Counted from the stretch's first letter, positions 9,066-21,515 are shown. The stretch: DNA of 64,000 nt from Oscillospiraceae bacterium (GCA_902780785.1 CACZGS010000006.1:62001-126000), one strand, 5' to 3'. A program made the numbers and translations. The notes: generated by a model not told the origin, from the letters alone.

Positions 9066-10214
9066 ATGAATATCAGAAAACTTACGGCATTAATCCTTAC
9101 AGCGGCTGTAACTGCTTCGCTCCTTGCAGGCTGCAAGAAGGCGGAAGAGACTTCTGAAGCGACAACGGAGCCTGTTGTTACGGATACCACGGAAACCACA
9201 GAGACCTCTGAGACCACGACCGAAACGAGTGTGGAGATCACATATACGGCTGATGACTTAAGAAAAGCCGGCGTAAACGAGCTTAATTCCGTTCCGATCC
9301 TCATGTACCACAGAGTCTACAATATGAAAAACAGTGAGACGAAATATACCGGCGGCAATGTGGATAAGGACGGTTATAACAGGACATCCGAAGCATTCGA
9401 AAAGGATCTCCGAAGCTATTACGAGCAGGGTTACCGCATGATGAGGCTTGACGATTATGTTGACGGCAAGATCGATGTCGCATTCGGATACACCCCGTTG
9501 ATCCTGACTTTTGATGACGGCATCAATGATGTTGTGCTGGAAGGCTGGAACGATGACGGCACGCCGAAGTTCGAGGAAGGCTGTGCTATTGCGGTCCTGG
9601 AGAAGATCAAGGCAGAGTTTCCGGATTACAACGTAACTGCCACCTTCTTCCTTAACTGCGGACTTTTCCATAATAAGAAAGAGGACGACGTCAAAGTGAT
9701 CAAGTGGCTCGTTGATAACGGTTATGATATCGGCAACCACACCTATGACCACAAGACTCTCGGCCAGTGTGACGCTGCTGAGATCGAGAAGCAGATCGGC
9801 TCAATGTATAAGCTCCTTGATGAGATCATTCCGGGCCGGTACGTGAACATCGTTGCTCTGCCTTACGGATCTCCTGAGACTTTCCCGGCTGATAAGCCGC
9901 AGTACGAGAAGATCTTCGCCGGTACATATGAAGGCTTCTCCTATACGACCAAATCATCGCTCCTCTGCTCTTGGACCAGATGCTATTCGCCCTTTGTAAG
10001 AGATTTTGATGTCAGGCGATTAAGAAGGATCAGAGGCTACGATAACAACGGCAAGGATTGGGATATCGAGATGAACTTCAAGCAGCTTAATGATGGCAGA
10101 AGGTATATCTCTGACGGTAACCCCAACACGATCGTTTTCCCGTCGTCTGACAACAGCAAAGGCGACTGGCTTAAGAATACATTCGGCCTTCAGGTAATCA
10201 CTTACGATAAATAA
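9066..10214 (+). CDS. Polysaccharide deacetylase (NodB homology) lipoprotein
   Basis: 382 residues. A lipoprotein signal ends in LLAGC (Cys23), followed by a Thr/Glu-rich linker (25-57) and a catalytic domain. NodB motifs are visible: TFDDG (Asp150, Asp151), HTYDH (His225, His229; metal binding with the Asp) and a third motif ALPYGSP (264-270). YHRVYN before motif 1 is typical of Gram-positive deacetylases. It should act outside the cell, anchored to the membrane, removing N- or O-acetyl groups from peptidoglycan or an exopolysaccharide. The Thr-rich linker is shared in style with the transglutaminase lipoprotein at 25965. It stands alone. Confidence 0.9.
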   Translation: MNIRKLTALILTAAVTASLLAGCKKAEETSEATTEPVVTDTTETTETSETTTETSVEITYTADDLRKAGVNELNSVPILMYHRVYNMKNSETKYTGGNVDKDGYNRTSEAFEKDLRSYYEQGYRMMRLDDYVDGKIDVAFGYTPLILTFDDGINDVVLEGWNDDGTPKFEEGCAIAVLEKIKAEFPDYNVTATFFLNCGLFHNKKEDDVKVIKWLVDNGYDIGNHTYDHKTLGQCDAAEIEKQIGSMYKLLDEIIPGRYVNIVALPYGSPETFPADKPQYEKIFAGTYEGFSYTTKSSLLCSWTRCYSPFVRDFDVRRLRRIRGYDNNGKDWDIEMNFKQLNDGRRYISDGNPNTIVFPSSDNSKGDWLKNTFGLQVITYDK

Positions 10215-10401
10215 GATAAGGGCTGAGCGTGCGGCAATCCGGGCAGACGCTTAATTAAGGATTTGTTGCCTTCCGGGCGGACAAAAAGAGCAACATTTGA
10301 AGCAACACTTATTAGAGACACGTAATTCCATCGCAAACAATCTCTGATCAGCACTTTCCCTTAGTAAGAGACACCAAACTCGAAAAGCAACTCTCTACAC
10401 A

Positions 10402-10437
10402 CAAAAAGGCGGCGCCTTAATCAATAAGACGCCGCCT
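10402..10437 (-). terminator. Terminator of the LysR gene
   Basis: Thirteen-base GC-rich arms (10407-10419 and 10425-10437, one mismatch) followed on the minus strand by a T run. The spacer 10215-10401 between it and the deacetylase gene shows nothing else I can support. Confidence 0.8.
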
Positions 10438-10457
10438 CATATATGAGCCTGCAGATA

Positions 10458-11342
10458 TTAAGAGTACAGATTCCTTACGTGCTCGATGAATTTCATGGCA
10501 AGGGCGCTCGGGATCTTCTCCTTATCCCATGAGAGGATATAGTCTACGTTTACATGGGGAACGATCTTCTTTACGACGACGTTTGCATCTGCAGAGATGT
10601 TCTTTGCGACTGAAGCAGGGAAGATCGCGATTCCGATGTTCTGGTCTACGAGCTTTGATGCGTTCGAAGAGTGCGCGGTCTTTACGATGAAGTGCGGTTC
10701 TTTTCCTGTTGATTCGAACCATGAACGGATCTCTTCTTCACGTGAGTGACGTGAGGAGATGATGAGGTCCGTATCAACGATATCTTTAAGTGAAACTGTC
10801 TGTTTCTTGGCTTTTGCAAGAGGGTGTGAGCCCGGAATGATGGCTGCCCATGAATCGCTGTAAACGGTGATGCCGTCTAACTGCTCCGTGTTAAGAGGGG
10901 TCATGGTGATGGCGAGCTCCAAAAGGCCGGACTTCATTCTGTATGTTAGATCGTCCACGGTGCCGCACCAGAGGTTATAAGTAACGTTAGGATATTCTTT
11001 CTTAAAAGAAGATATCCACTCTGCTGCAAGTGAAGGACCGTTACTGTCTACGTGTCCTAAGTAAAGTGTTCCGCTCAAGCCTTTCTTTACATCAGTAATC
11101 TCTGTTTTCGCGATATCCGCAAGAGCGAGGATCTGTTCACCGCGGCGCTTTAATGCAAGACCTTCAGGTGTGAGGGTGACATGGCGCTTGCCGCGGACGA
11201 TGAGAGTGCATCCCAGTTCCTCTTCAAGATCCATGAGCGCTCTTGAGAGCGGGGGCTGTGATAAGTGCAGACGCTCTGCTGCGCGGGTGATGTTACGTTC
11301 TTCTGCAACCGTTAAGAAATAACGTATTTGACGTAGATCCAT
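10458..11342 (-). CDS. LysR-family transcriptional regulator, GltC-like by position
   Basis: 294 residues, the normal LysR length. The N-terminal winged helix-turn-helix (1-60; NITRAAERLHLSQPPLSRAL) is followed by a periplasmic-binding-type effector domain. It is divergent from gltB with a 218-base spacer, the arrangement of gltC-gltAB in Bacillus, so it likely controls glutamate synthase in response to a nitrogen or carbon metabolite. The spacer holds several inverted repeats built on ATCATAC (11366-11510). Assignment as GltC rests on position; other LysR roles remain possible. Confidence 0.88.
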   Translation of the reverse strand: MDLRQIRYFLTVAEERNITRAAERLHLSQPPLSRALMDLEEELGCTLIVRGKRHVTLTPEGLALKRRGEQILALADIAKTEITDVKKGLSGTLYLGHVDSNGPSLAAEWISSFKKEYPNVTYNLWCGTVDDLTYRMKSGLLELAITMTPLNTEQLDGITVYSDSWAAIIPGSHPLAKAKKQTVSLKDIVDTDLIISSRHSREEEIRSWFESTGKEPHFIVKTAHSSNASKLVDQNIGIAIFPASVAKNISADANVVVKKIVPHVNVDYILSWDKEKIPSALAMKFIEHVRNLYS

Positions 11343-11365
11343 GTCGTTTCCTCCTGCATTTTTCT

Positions 11366-11510
11366 ATCATACTCTAAAGGTATGGTAATACGAATACGAT
11401 TTGTATTTTATTTCTTTCGACCATAAGACTACAATTAGCCTTGAAATCATACAACGATAGTTTAAACGCATTGAAAATAAATATCAATACATTTTGAGTA
11501 TGATTTCAAG
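11366..11510. promoter_or_regulatory. LysR-type operator region between the regulator and gltB
   Basis: Three dyads share the half-site (ATC)ATAC: ATCATAC-N7-GTATGGT at 11366-11386; AATAC-GATTT-GTATT at 11393-11407; and a perfect 13-bp inverted repeat with arms at 11440-11452 and 11498-11510, 45 bases apart. A candidate -10 TATGAT (11499-11504) lies inside the right arm and has no good -35, as expected for an activator-dependent gltB promoter. Confidence 0.6.
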
Positions 11511-11560
11511 CTTGAGGCCGGTGGTGGATGTGATGGCACTCAGGTTTACGGGAGGAGAAT

Positions 11561-14500
11561 ATGAGACCTTACGAAGAAAAGTACGTTAAAGAATGCTACA
11601 AGGCAATGCAAGAAGAACACGATGCTTGCGGAATCGGTTTAGTAGTAAACATCGATGGTAAGAAAGAATACCGTACTCTCAATGACGCTTTATCCATTGT
11701 CGAAAAGTTAGAGCACAGAGCAGGTAAGGACGCTACCGGTGAGGTAGGCGACGGTGTCGGAATCTTAGTCCAGATCTCTCACAAGTTCTTTAAGCCCGCT
11801 GCAAAAGAAGCAGGCATCGAAGTAAAGGACGAGGGCGACTACGGTATCGGCATGTTCTTCCTTCCTCAGGATACAAAAAAGCGCACACTCGCTATGCGCA
11901 TGTTCAAGGTCATTTCCGAGAAGAACGGCCTTAAGATCCTGGGCTGGAGAGAAGTTCCCACAAACCCTGACATCTTAGGCAAGGTTGCAAGAGATGCAAT
12001 GCCTGTCATCATGCAGTGCTTCGTAGACAGGCCTGCTGATTGTGAGAAGGGACTTGCATTCGACCGTATGCTCTATGTCGCAAGAAGAGAGTTCGAGCAG
12101 AGCACGGACGATACATATATTACTTCTTTATCTTCAAGAACTATCGTATATAAGGGCATGTTCCTTGTAGGACAGCTCCGTAAGTTCTATGAGGATCTCC
12201 AGAGCAAGGACTATGAGACGGCTATCGCAATGGTCCACTCAAGATTCTCTACTAATACAACACCTTCATGGGAGAGAGCTCATCCTTACAGAATGATCGC
12301 TCACAACGGTGAGATCAACACGATCAGAGGTAACTTCGACAGAATGCTCGCCCGTGAAGAGACATTGTACAGTCCTTCGATCGAGAATGACGTAGATAAG
12401 ATCTTCCCGATCATCCATAAGACGGGATCTGACTCTGCAATGCTCGACAATACATTAGAGTTCTTCATGATGAACGGAATCCCGCTTCCTTTGGCAGTCA
12501 TGATGATGATCCCTGAGCCTTGGAAGAACGATCCTTACATGGAGCAGGAGAAGAAGGATTTCTATCATTACTATGCAACCATGATGGAACCCTGGGATGG
12601 TCCTGCTGCGATCCTCTTTACAGACGGTGTCATCGCAGGCGCTACGCTCGACCGTAACGGTTTGAGACCTTCCAGATATTACATCACAGACGATAACAGA
12701 CTTATCCTCTCATCAGAGGTAGGCGTTCTCGACATAGAACCTGAGCACATCGTAAAGAAGTCCAGACTGCAGCCCGGACGTATTCTTTTGATCGATACGG
12801 AAAAGGGTAAGCTCATTTCCGATGAAGAGTGCAAGAAGTTCTATTCAGAGAAGCACCCTTACGGTGAGTGGCTCGCATTAAATCTCCTGCACCTTTCTGA
12901 ACTCAAGATCCCCAACAAGAAGATCCCGGTTCACACACAGGAGATGAGAAACAAGCTCTATAAGGTCTTCGGTTATACATTCGAAGACGTTAAGAATGAG
13001 ATCCTGCCTATGGCTACCAACAAGGTCGAGGCAACTGCTTCAATGGGTACGGATATCCCTCTGGCAGTTCTTTCAGAGAAGCACCAGCTCCTGTTCTCGT
13101 TCTTCAAGCAGCTCTTCGCTCAGGTCACAAACCCGCCGATCGATTCCATCAGAGAAGAGATCGTTACGGATACGACAGTATATATCGGTTCTGACGGTAA
13201 CCTCCTTGAAGAGAAGAGCGGCAACTGCAGAGTATTGGAAGTTAACAATCCGATCCTCACGGGCGTTGATTTGGTTAAGATCAAGTCTTTGGATCAGCCC
13301 GGCTTCAAGGCAGCTACAGTATCTATTCTTTACTATAAGAACACTCCGCTCGAGAAGGCTCTGGACCAGCTCCTGATCACTGTCGACAGAACATGTGCAA
13401 AGGGCGCCAACATCATCATCCTCTCAGACAGAGGCATCGATGAGAACCACGTTGCAATCCCTTCATTGCTCGCAGTTTCCGCAGTAGAGCAGCACCTGGT
13501 ACAGACAAGAAAGAGAACGGCAGTTTCCCTCATCATCGAGAGCGGCGAGCCCAGAGACGTACACCAGATGGCTACCTTGCTCGGCTTTGGCGCACGTGCT
13601 ATCAATCCTTACCTTGCACACGAGTGCATCGCTGAGATGATCGACAAGGGAATCCTCGATAAGGATTACCATACCGCAATCGACGATTATAACTACGCTA
13701 TCCTGCACGGCATCGTTAAGACATCCGCAAAGATGGGTATCTCCACACTTCAGTCTTACCAGTCCGCAAAGATCTTCGAAGCAGTCGGAATCTGCAAGGA
13801 AGTAGTTGATAAATACTTTACGGGTATCGTAAGCCGCGTAGGCGGTATCGGCTTGGAAGAGATCTCCGAAGGAATCTTGTTCAGACACGATAAAGCTTTC
13901 GATCCCATGGGCCTCGAAAACGATGAGACTTTGGACAGCACGGGCTTCCATAACTTAAGAAGCGGTGATGACAAAGAAGATCATCTCTATAACCCCAAGA
14001 CGATCGTTGCCCTCCAGAAGGCAGTAAGAGAAGGTTCATACGAGCTCTTCAAGGAATATACGGCAATCGTAGATAATGAGAAGCCTCATACATTAAGAGG
14101 ACTCCTTGCGTTCAAGAAGACAGGCAATTCAATACCGATCGAGGAAGTAGAGCCTGCTTCAGAGATCGTAAAGAGATTCAAGACCGGCGCTATGTCTTAT
14201 GGTTCCATCTCCAAGGAAGCTCACGAGTGCATGGCTATCGCAATGAACCGTTTGGGCGGTAAGTCCAATACAGGTGAGGGCGGTGAGTCACCCGAGAGAT
14301 TCGGTACAGAGAAGAACTCCAAGATCAAGCAGGTCGCATCAGGTAGATTCGGTGTTACAAGCGAATACCTGAACAGTGCAGAAGAGATCCAGATCAAGAT
14401 GGCACAGGGTGCCAAGCCGGGTGAAGGCGGACACCTTCCCGGAAAGAAAGTATATCCCTGGATCGCCGAGAGAAGATATTCAACACCCGGTGTTGCTCTT

Positions 14501-16102
14501 ATCTCACCTCCGCCTCATCACGATATCTATTCGATCGAGGACCTCGCACAGCTCATCTACGACCTTAAGAATGCTAACCGCAAGGCAAGGATCTCCGTTA
14601 AGCTCGTATCCGAAGCAGGTGTAGGAACTATCGCATGCGGCGTTGCAAAGGCAGGCGCACAGGTAATCCTCATCTCAGGATACGACGGCGGTACGGGCGC
14701 AGCTCCTGCAAGTTCTATCCACAATGCAGGTCTTCCTTGGGAATTGGGCCTCGCTGAGACGCATCACGCATTGATCGAGAGCGGCCTTCGCGGAAGAGTT
14801 GCAGTCGAGACAGACGGTAAGCTCATGAGCGGCAGAGACGTTGCGATCGCAGCACTCTTAGGCGCTGAGGAATTCGGTTTTGCCACAGCACCCCTGGTAT
14901 CCATGGGATGCATGATGATGAGAGTCTGCAACAAGGATACTTGCCCGTTCGGTATCGCATGCCAGAACGAGGAATTAAGAAAGAGATTCAAGGGCAAGCC
15001 GGAGCACGTTATGAACTTCATGCTCTTCATTGCAGAAGAGTTAAGAGAGATCATGGCAGAGCTCGGTTTCAGAACAGTCGACGAGATGGTCGGAAGGACC
15101 GACCTCCTCAAGGTTAAGGACAAGCAGATAACAAAGAGAGCCGAGATGGTCTCTCTCGCGCAGATTATAGATCCGTCCTATGCGGATTCCGAAGTACGCC
15201 ATTTCGAGCCTGACCATGTATTCGACTTCGAGCTCGAAAAGACGATCGACGAGAGAGTGTTCCTCCCTGAACTCGCGAAAGGCCTTAAGAAAGGTTCGAT
15301 CAAGATCGACAACGTTAAGGTATCGAGTACCGACAGAGCAGTAGGAACTATCTTAGGTTCGGAGATCACAGCCGAATACGGAACAGAACTCCCTGATGAC
15401 AGCGTCATCGTAGAGCTCACGGGCGGCGGCGGACAGAGCTTCGGTGCATTCATTCCGAAGGGCTTAACGTTAAAGCTCACAGGTGATGCGAATGACGGAT
15501 TCGGAAAAGGATTATCCGGCGGTAAGCTTATCATCAAGCCTAATGAGAATTCCGGATTTGAAGCTTCAAAGAATGTCATCATCGGAAACGTTGCGCTTTA
15601 CGGTGCAACAAACGGTACGGCATACGTCTGCGGCGTAGCAGGTGAACGCTTCATGATCAGAAACTCCGGCGCGACAGGCGTATGCGAAGGTACCGGTGAC
15701 CACGGCCTGGAATACATGACAGGCGGTAAGGCCGTAATCCTCGGCGAAGTAGGAAAGAACTTCGCAGCAGGTATGAGCGGCGGTATGGCGTACGTATTGG
15801 ATGAACATCACACACTCTATACAAAGATCAATAAGGCTATGGTAGAGATGAGCGAGATAACGGAAGACGCAGATAAGAACGAGCTCAAAACGATCCTTCA
15901 AGATTATGAGCAGGCAACAGGATCTTCAAAAGCGAAGGCAATACTTCAAGATTTCGACAAGTATGTTGAGAGCTTTAAGAAGATCATCCCGACAGATTAC
16001 CGTCACATGCTGACCTTGATCGCCAAGTACGAAGAACAAGGCATTGCACGTGAACAGGCAGTCTACGAAGCATTCAAAGAATTCACTAAAGTCGGTGCTT
16101 GA
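11561..16102 (+). CDS. gltB: Glutamate synthase large subunit (GOGAT alpha)
   Basis: 1513 residues, the usual length. The class II glutaminase domain starts at Cys23 (HDACGIG), which becomes N-terminal after removal of a 22-residue propeptide. The central and FMN domains follow (GGKSNTGEGGESPER; SVKLVSEAGVGTIACGVAKA). The 3Fe-4S ligands appear as C-x5-C-x4-C in CMMMRVCNKDTCPFG. A GxGxG right-handed beta-helix closes the protein. It transfers the amide of glutamine to 2-oxoglutarate, giving two glutamates, with electrons from GltD. The ribosome site GGAGGAG (11551-11557) fixes the start. First gene of gltB-gltD-glnN, divergent from a LysR regulator. Confidence 0.97.
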   Translation: MRPYEEKYVKECYKAMQEEHDACGIGLVVNIDGKKEYRTLNDALSIVEKLEHRAGKDATGEVGDGVGILVQISHKFFKPAAKEAGIEVKDEGDYGIGMFFLPQDTKKRTLAMRMFKVISEKNGLKILGWREVPTNPDILGKVARDAMPVIMQCFVDRPADCEKGLAFDRMLYVARREFEQSTDDTYITSLSSRTIVYKGMFLVGQLRKFYEDLQSKDYETAIAMVHSRFSTNTTPSWERAHPYRMIAHNGEINTIRGNFDRMLAREETLYSPSIENDVDKIFPIIHKTGSDSAMLDNTLEFFMMNGIPLPLAVMMMIPEPWKNDPYMEQEKKDFYHYYATMMEPWDGPAAILFTDGVIAGATLDRNGLRPSRYYITDDNRLILSSEVGVLDIEPEHIVKKSRLQPGRILLIDTEKGKLISDEECKKFYSEKHPYGEWLALNLLHLSELKIPNKKIPVHTQEMRNKLYKVFGYTFEDVKNEILPMATNKVEATASMGTDIPLAVLSEKHQLLFSFFKQLFAQVTNPPIDSIREEIVTDTTVYIGSDGNLLEEKSGNCRVLEVNNPILTGVDLVKIKSLDQPGFKAATVSILYYKNTPLEKALDQLLITVDRTCAKGANIIILSDRGIDENHVAIPSLLAVSAVEQHLVQTRKRTAVSLIIESGEPRDVHQMATLLGFGARAINPYLAHECIAEMIDKGILDKDYHTAIDDYNYAILHGIVKTSAKMGISTLQSYQSAKIFEAVGICKEVVDKYFTGIVSRVGGIGLEEISEGILFRHDKAFDPMGLENDETLDSTGFHNLRSGDDKEDHLYNPKTIVALQKAVREGSYELFKEYTAIVDNEKPHTLRGLLAFKKTGNSIPIEEVEPASEIVKRFKTGAMSYGSISKEAHECMAIAMNRLGGKSNTGEGGESPERFGTEKNSKIKQVASGRFGVTSEYLNSAEEIQIKMAQGAKPGEGGHLPGKKVYPWIAERRYSTPGVALISPPPHHDIYSIEDLAQLIYDLKNANRKARISVKLVSEAGVGTIACGVAKAGAQVILISGYDGGTGAAPASSIHNAGLPWELGLAETHHALIESGLRGRVAVETDGKLMSGRDVAIAALLGAEEFGFATAPLVSMGCMMMRVCNKDTCPFGIACQNEELRKRFKGKPEHVMNFMLFIAEELREIMAELGFRTVDEMVGRTDLLKVKDKQITKRAEMVSLAQIIDPSYADSEVRHFEPDHVFDFELEKTIDERVFLPELAKGLKKGSIKIDNVKVSSTDRAVGTILGSEITAEYGTELPDDSVIVELTGGGGQSFGAFIPKGLTLKLTGDANDGFGKGLSGGKLIIKPNENSGFEASKNVIIGNVALYGATNGTAYVCGVAGERFMIRNSGATGVCEGTGDHGLEYMTGGKAVILGEVGKNFAAGMSGGMAYVLDEHHTLYTKINKAMVEMSEITEDADKNELKTILQDYEQATGSSKAKAILQDFDKYVESFKKIIPTDYRHMLTLIAKYEEQGIAREQAVYEAFKEFTKVGA

Positions 16103-16117
16103 TATCAGGAGGATCTT

Positions 16118-17584
16118 ATGGGTAAAGCTACAGGATTTTTGGAATACGACAGGCACGAAGATTCTTGGGTATCGGAAGATAAAAGGATCACAGGCTTTGA
16201 AGAATTCCACAACCATTTAAATGAAGAAGAAAGACGCTGCCAGGCAGCAAGATGCATGGACTGCGGCGTACCGATGTGTCAGTCAGCCATCTGCCTCAAG
16301 GGCATGGTAACGGGATGTCCCTTACATAACGTTATCCCCGAGTGGAACGATGAGATCTACAAAGGCCATTACGAAGCAGCATTGGGAAGACTCTTGAAGA
16401 CATCGAACTTCCCGGAATTCACCGGAAGAGTTTGCCCCGCACTTTGCGAAAAGGCATGCATCAACGGAATAAATTCAGGAGCAGTTACGATCCACGATAA
16501 CGAGCTCTTCCTGATCGAAAAAGGTTACGAGTTAGGCTACATGAAGCCCAGGATCCCGAAGACCAGGTCAGGAAAGAAAGTTGCGGTTATCGGCGCAGGC
16601 CCTGCAGGACTCGCAGTTGCTGACCAGCTCAATCACAGAGGCCATGAGGTAACTGTTTTCGAGCGCGAAGACCAGATCGGCGGATTGCTGATGTACGGCA
16701 TCCCGAACATGAAGCTCGACAAGAGCGTGATCGAGAGAAGAAGAAAACTGATGGAAGAAGAGGGCGTTGTCTTCAAGACAGGTGTTGATGTAGGTAACGG
16801 CGCTTCTTTCGAGAAGATAACAGAAGAATTCGATGCGGTAGCTCTCTGCTGCGGTTCAAAGAAAGCAAGAACGATCACCGCAAAGGGTTCAGAAGATTGT
16901 AAGGATATGCACCTGGCGGTTGATTTCCTTAAGTCCGCTACGAAGGATCTCCTGAGCGGAAAGGCCGGCAAGTGGACGTTAAGTGCCAAGGACAAGAACG
17001 TTGTTGTTGTCGGAGGCGGCGATACCGGAAACGACTGCGTAGGAACGTGTATCAGACAGGGCTGCAAGAGCATTACACAACTTGAGATGATGGCAAGGCC
17101 GCCCAAGGAAAGACAACAGAATAACCCCTGGCCTGAGTGGCCCAAAGTCGAGAAGACCGACTACGGACAACAGGAGGCCATCAAGGTGTTCGGTTCCGAC
17201 CCGAGAATATATGAGACAACCGTAAAGGAACTCATTACTCAGAAGGGAAAACTTAAAGAGATCAAGACAGTCAAAGTCAAGTTCGAAGACAGAAAGCTGG
17301 TCGAGGTCGAAGGATCAGAACAAACGATAAAGTGCGATCTATTGATCATAGCTGCAGGCTTTGTGGGATGCGAAGACTACATTGCAAAAGAAAGCAAAGT
17401 CGAACTGACACAAAGAGGAACGGTCAAGACAGAGCCTGAACAATATAAGACTTCGATACCGAAGGTGTTCACGGCAGGAGACATGCACAGAGGACAATCG
17501 CTCGTAGTGTGGGCCATAACAGAAGGAAGGCACTGCGCAGCCGAGATGGACAAATTCTTAATGGGTTATACCCCGTTGATCTAA
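16118..17584 (+). CDS. gltD: Glutamate synthase small subunit (NADPH-dependent, beta)
   Basis: 488 residues. An N-terminal Cys-rich domain for two 4Fe-4S clusters (CMDCGVPMC to about GCPLHN, then GRVCPALCEKAC) is followed by an FAD site (VAVIGAGPAGLAVADQL, near 152) and an NADPH site (VVVVGGGDTGNDC, near 296). It passes electrons from NADPH to GltB. It lies 15 bases after gltB with its own AGGAGG, in the same operon. Family resemblance to dihydropyrimidine dehydrogenase and NfnB-type subunits exists, but the gltB neighbour settles the role. Confidence 0.96.
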   Translation: MGKATGFLEYDRHEDSWVSEDKRITGFEEFHNHLNEEERRCQAARCMDCGVPMCQSAICLKGMVTGCPLHNVIPEWNDEIYKGHYEAALGRLLKTSNFPEFTGRVCPALCEKACINGINSGAVTIHDNELFLIEKGYELGYMKPRIPKTRSGKKVAVIGAGPAGLAVADQLNHRGHEVTVFEREDQIGGLLMYGIPNMKLDKSVIERRRKLMEEEGVVFKTGVDVGNGASFEKITEEFDAVALCCGSKKARTITAKGSEDCKDMHLAVDFLKSATKDLLSGKAGKWTLSAKDKNVVVVGGGDTGNDCVGTCIRQGCKSITQLEMMARPPKERQQNNPWPEWPKVEKTDYGQQEAIKVFGSDPRIYETTVKELITQKGKLKEIKTVKVKFEDRKLVEVEGSEQTIKCDLLIIAAGFVGCEDYIAKESKVELTQRGTVKTEPEQYKTSIPKVFTAGDMHRGQSLVVWAITEGRHCAAEMDKFLMGYTPLI

Positions 17585-17616
17585 ACCAAGTTATTAAATT
17601 TTAGGAGGAATATATT

Positions 17617-19719
17617 ATGGAAACGAGATCTGTACCGGAAATGTTCGGTGAGAACGTGTTTGACGACAGAGTGATGAGAGCGGTTTTATCCGAGGATGTT
17701 TATCAGTCACTCAGAAAGACAATCGACGAGGGCGCTAAGCTTGATACAAAGGTTGCTGAACAAGTAGCAACAGCAATGCGCGACTGGGCACTTGCAAAGG
17801 GTGCTACACACTTTACTCACTGGTTCCAGCCTTTGACAGGCGTTACAGCAGAGAAGCATGACTCATTTATCGAGCCTTCACCTGACGGCGGTGTAATCAT
17901 GGCCTTCTCCGGAAAGAATCTCATCCAGGGCGAGCCTGACGCTTCTTCATTCCCGACAGGCGGCATCAGAGCTACTTTCGAGGCTAGAGGATATACAGCA
18001 TGGGATCCTACATCTTATGCATTCATCAAGGATAAGACACTCTGCATCCCTACAGCTTTCTGCTCATATACAGGCGAAGCTCTTGATAAGAAGACACCTT
18101 TGCTTCGTTCAATGGAAGCTTTGAACAAGCAGGCACTCCGAATCTTAAAGCTTTTCGGAAACGAGGATGCAAAGTACGTTCATACATCAGTAGGACCTGA
18201 GCAGGAGTACTTCCTCATCACAAAGGAAATGTACGACAAGCGTCCTGACATCAAGTACACAGGAAGAACACTCTTCGGCGCTAAGGCTCCTAAGGGCCAG
18301 GAGATGGATGACCATTACTTTGGTGTTATCAAGCCCAAGGTTCAGGAGTTCATGAACGATCTTAACCAGGAACTCTGGAAGCTCGGAATCCTCGCTAAGA
18401 CAGAGCACAACGAAGTTGCTCCCGCTCAGCACGAGCTTGCTCCGATCTATTCTTCAACGAATATCGCTACTGACCAGAACCAGCTCATGATGGAGATCAT
18501 GCAGAAGGTTGCTGCACGTCACGGTCTTGTCTGCCTCCTTCACGAGAAGCCTTTTGCAGGCGTTAACGGATCCGGTAAGCACAACAACTGGTCAATGTCT
18601 ACAGATACAGGCATCAACCTCCTTAGCCCCGGCGCTACACCTTATGAGAACGCTCAGTTCCTGCTCTTCCTCTGCGCAGTAATCAAGGCAGTTGACGATT
18701 ATCAGGATCTCCTCCGTCTCTCAGTAGCTACAGCAGGCAACGACCACAGACTGGGCGCTAACGAGGCACCTCCGGCAATCATCTCGATCTTCTTGGGCGA
18801 TGAGCTCTCAGCTATCCTCGACGCTATCGAGTCCGACACACCTTATGCAGGTTCTGAGAAGAAGATCATGAAGCTCGGCGTTGACGTATTACCGAGATTC
18901 GCACGTGATACAACAGACCGTAACAGAACTTCACCGTTTGCTTTCACAGGCAACAAGTTCGAGTTCAGAAGCCTTGGTTCTTCCAACAGCATCGCTTGCG
19001 CAAACATGATGCTCAACGCAGCTGTCGCAGAATCTTTGAAGATCTATGCAGACCGACTTGAAGGCGCTGAAGATTTCGAGACAGCACTTCACGACATGAT
19101 CAAGAAGACGATCAAGGATCACAAGAGAATCCTCTTCAACGGCAACGGTTACGACGATGCATGGGTCAAGGAAGCAACAGAGGTAAGAGGTCTTTCCAAC
19201 TATAAGACAACACCTGACTGTATGCCTCATCTTCTCGACGAGAAGAACGTAAAGATGCTCACATCACACAAGGTCTTCACAGAGGCAGAGCTCAAGTCCA
19301 GAGTCGACATCATGCTCGAGAACTACAGCAAGTCAGTCCTTATCGAAGCTAACACAATGCTCGAGATGAGCAGACGCATGATCCTTCCTGCAATCGAGTG
19401 CTACGAAAATAAGCTCGCCGGAAGCGTTTCTGCAAAGAAGGCAGTTGCTCCTTCAGCTGCATGCGCTTATGAAGGCGACATCATCGCCAAGCTCTCAGAT
19501 CTCGCTGATAAGGTTTATGCCGGAGCTAATACTCTCGAAAAGGCAATCGAAGATGCTAACGGTAAGGAAGACATCATCGCAGAAAGTGCCTTCATCAAGG
19601 ATACAGTCATCCCTGCAATGAACGACATCCGTAAGGCAGCTGATGAAGCTGAGACATATGTCTCCAAGGAATGCTGGCCGCTTCCTTCTTACGGTGACCT
19701 GCTCTTCAGCGTAAAATAA
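17617..19719 (+). CDS. glnN: Type III glutamine synthetase
   Basis: 700 residues, the size of the GSIII class (about 700) rather than GSI (about 450). Visible catalytic stretches include [36 protein letters not shown] and [14 protein letters not shown]. It makes glutamine from glutamate, ammonia and ATP, so gltB-gltD-glnN encodes a complete GS-GOGAT cycle in one operon under the LysR-controlled promoter. The ribosome site TAGGAGG lies nine bases before the ATG. A strong terminator follows at 19742. Confidence 0.97.
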   Translation: METRSVPEMFGENVFDDRVMRAVLSEDVYQSLRKTIDEGAKLDTKVAEQVATAMRDWALAKGATHFTHWFQPLTGVTAEKHDSFIEPSPDGGVIMAFSGKNLIQGEPDASSFPTGGIRATFEARGYTAWDPTSYAFIKDKTLCIPTAFCSYTGEALDKKTPLLRSMEALNKQALRILKLFGNEDAKYVHTSVGPEQEYFLITKEMYDKRPDIKYTGRTLFGAKAPKGQEMDDHYFGVIKPKVQEFMNDLNQELWKLGILAKTEHNEVAPAQHELAPIYSSTNIATDQNQLMMEIMQKVAARHGLVCLLHEKPFAGVNGSGKHNNWSMSTDTGINLLSPGATPYENAQFLLFLCAVIKAVDDYQDLLRLSVATAGNDHRLGANEAPPAIISIFLGDELSAILDAIESDTPYAGSEKKIMKLGVDVLPRFARDTTDRNRTSPFAFTGNKFEFRSLGSSNSIACANMMLNAAVAESLKIYADRLEGAEDFETALHDMIKKTIKDHKRILFNGNGYDDAWVKEATEVRGLSNYKTTPDCMPHLLDEKNVKMLTSHKVFTEAELKSRVDIMLENYSKSVLIEANTMLEMSRRMILPAIECYENKLAGSVSAKKAVAPSAACAYEGDIIAKLSDLADKVYAGANTLEKAIEDANGKEDIIAESAFIKDTVIPAMNDIRKAADEAETYVSKECWPLPSYGDLLFSVK

Positions 19720-19741
19720 CAGATCCTCATATTCCACCCAA

Positions 19742-19790
19742 CTAAGTAACCCCCGGAGTTTTCGAACTCTGGGGATTACTTAGAATTTTG
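19742..19790 (+). terminator. Terminator of the gltBD-glnN operon
   Basis: Long stem of 19 base pairs or more (arms 19742-19760 and 19765-19783, few mismatches) around a TTCG tetraloop, followed by a T-rich tail. Confidence 0.9.
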
Positions 19791-19832
19791 TTTAGAGAAA
19801 ATATTTTTAGAAATCAAGAAAAGAGATGATGA

Positions 19833-21428
<1,596 letters not shown>

Positions 21429-21434
21429 AGTAAT

Positions 21435-21468
21435 AGAGGCTGCCTCGTGAGAGACAGCCTCTTTAATT
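21435..21468 (+). terminator. Terminator of pyrG
   Basis: AGAGGCTG pairs with CAGCCTCT (21435-21442 and 21455-21462) with an inner CTC/GAG pairing, then TTTAATTT. Confidence 0.8.
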
Positions 21469-21515
21469 TGCAGTGGTTATTTGCTGAAGACAAGCTGCAA
21501 CTGTAATACAGGGGA

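Noticed and set aside
13463..13951. Open frame antisense to gltB
   Set aside because: Shadow of a strongly conserved gene; no ribosome site or domain. Other such frames inside gltB, feoB and the ABC genes were dropped for the same reason.
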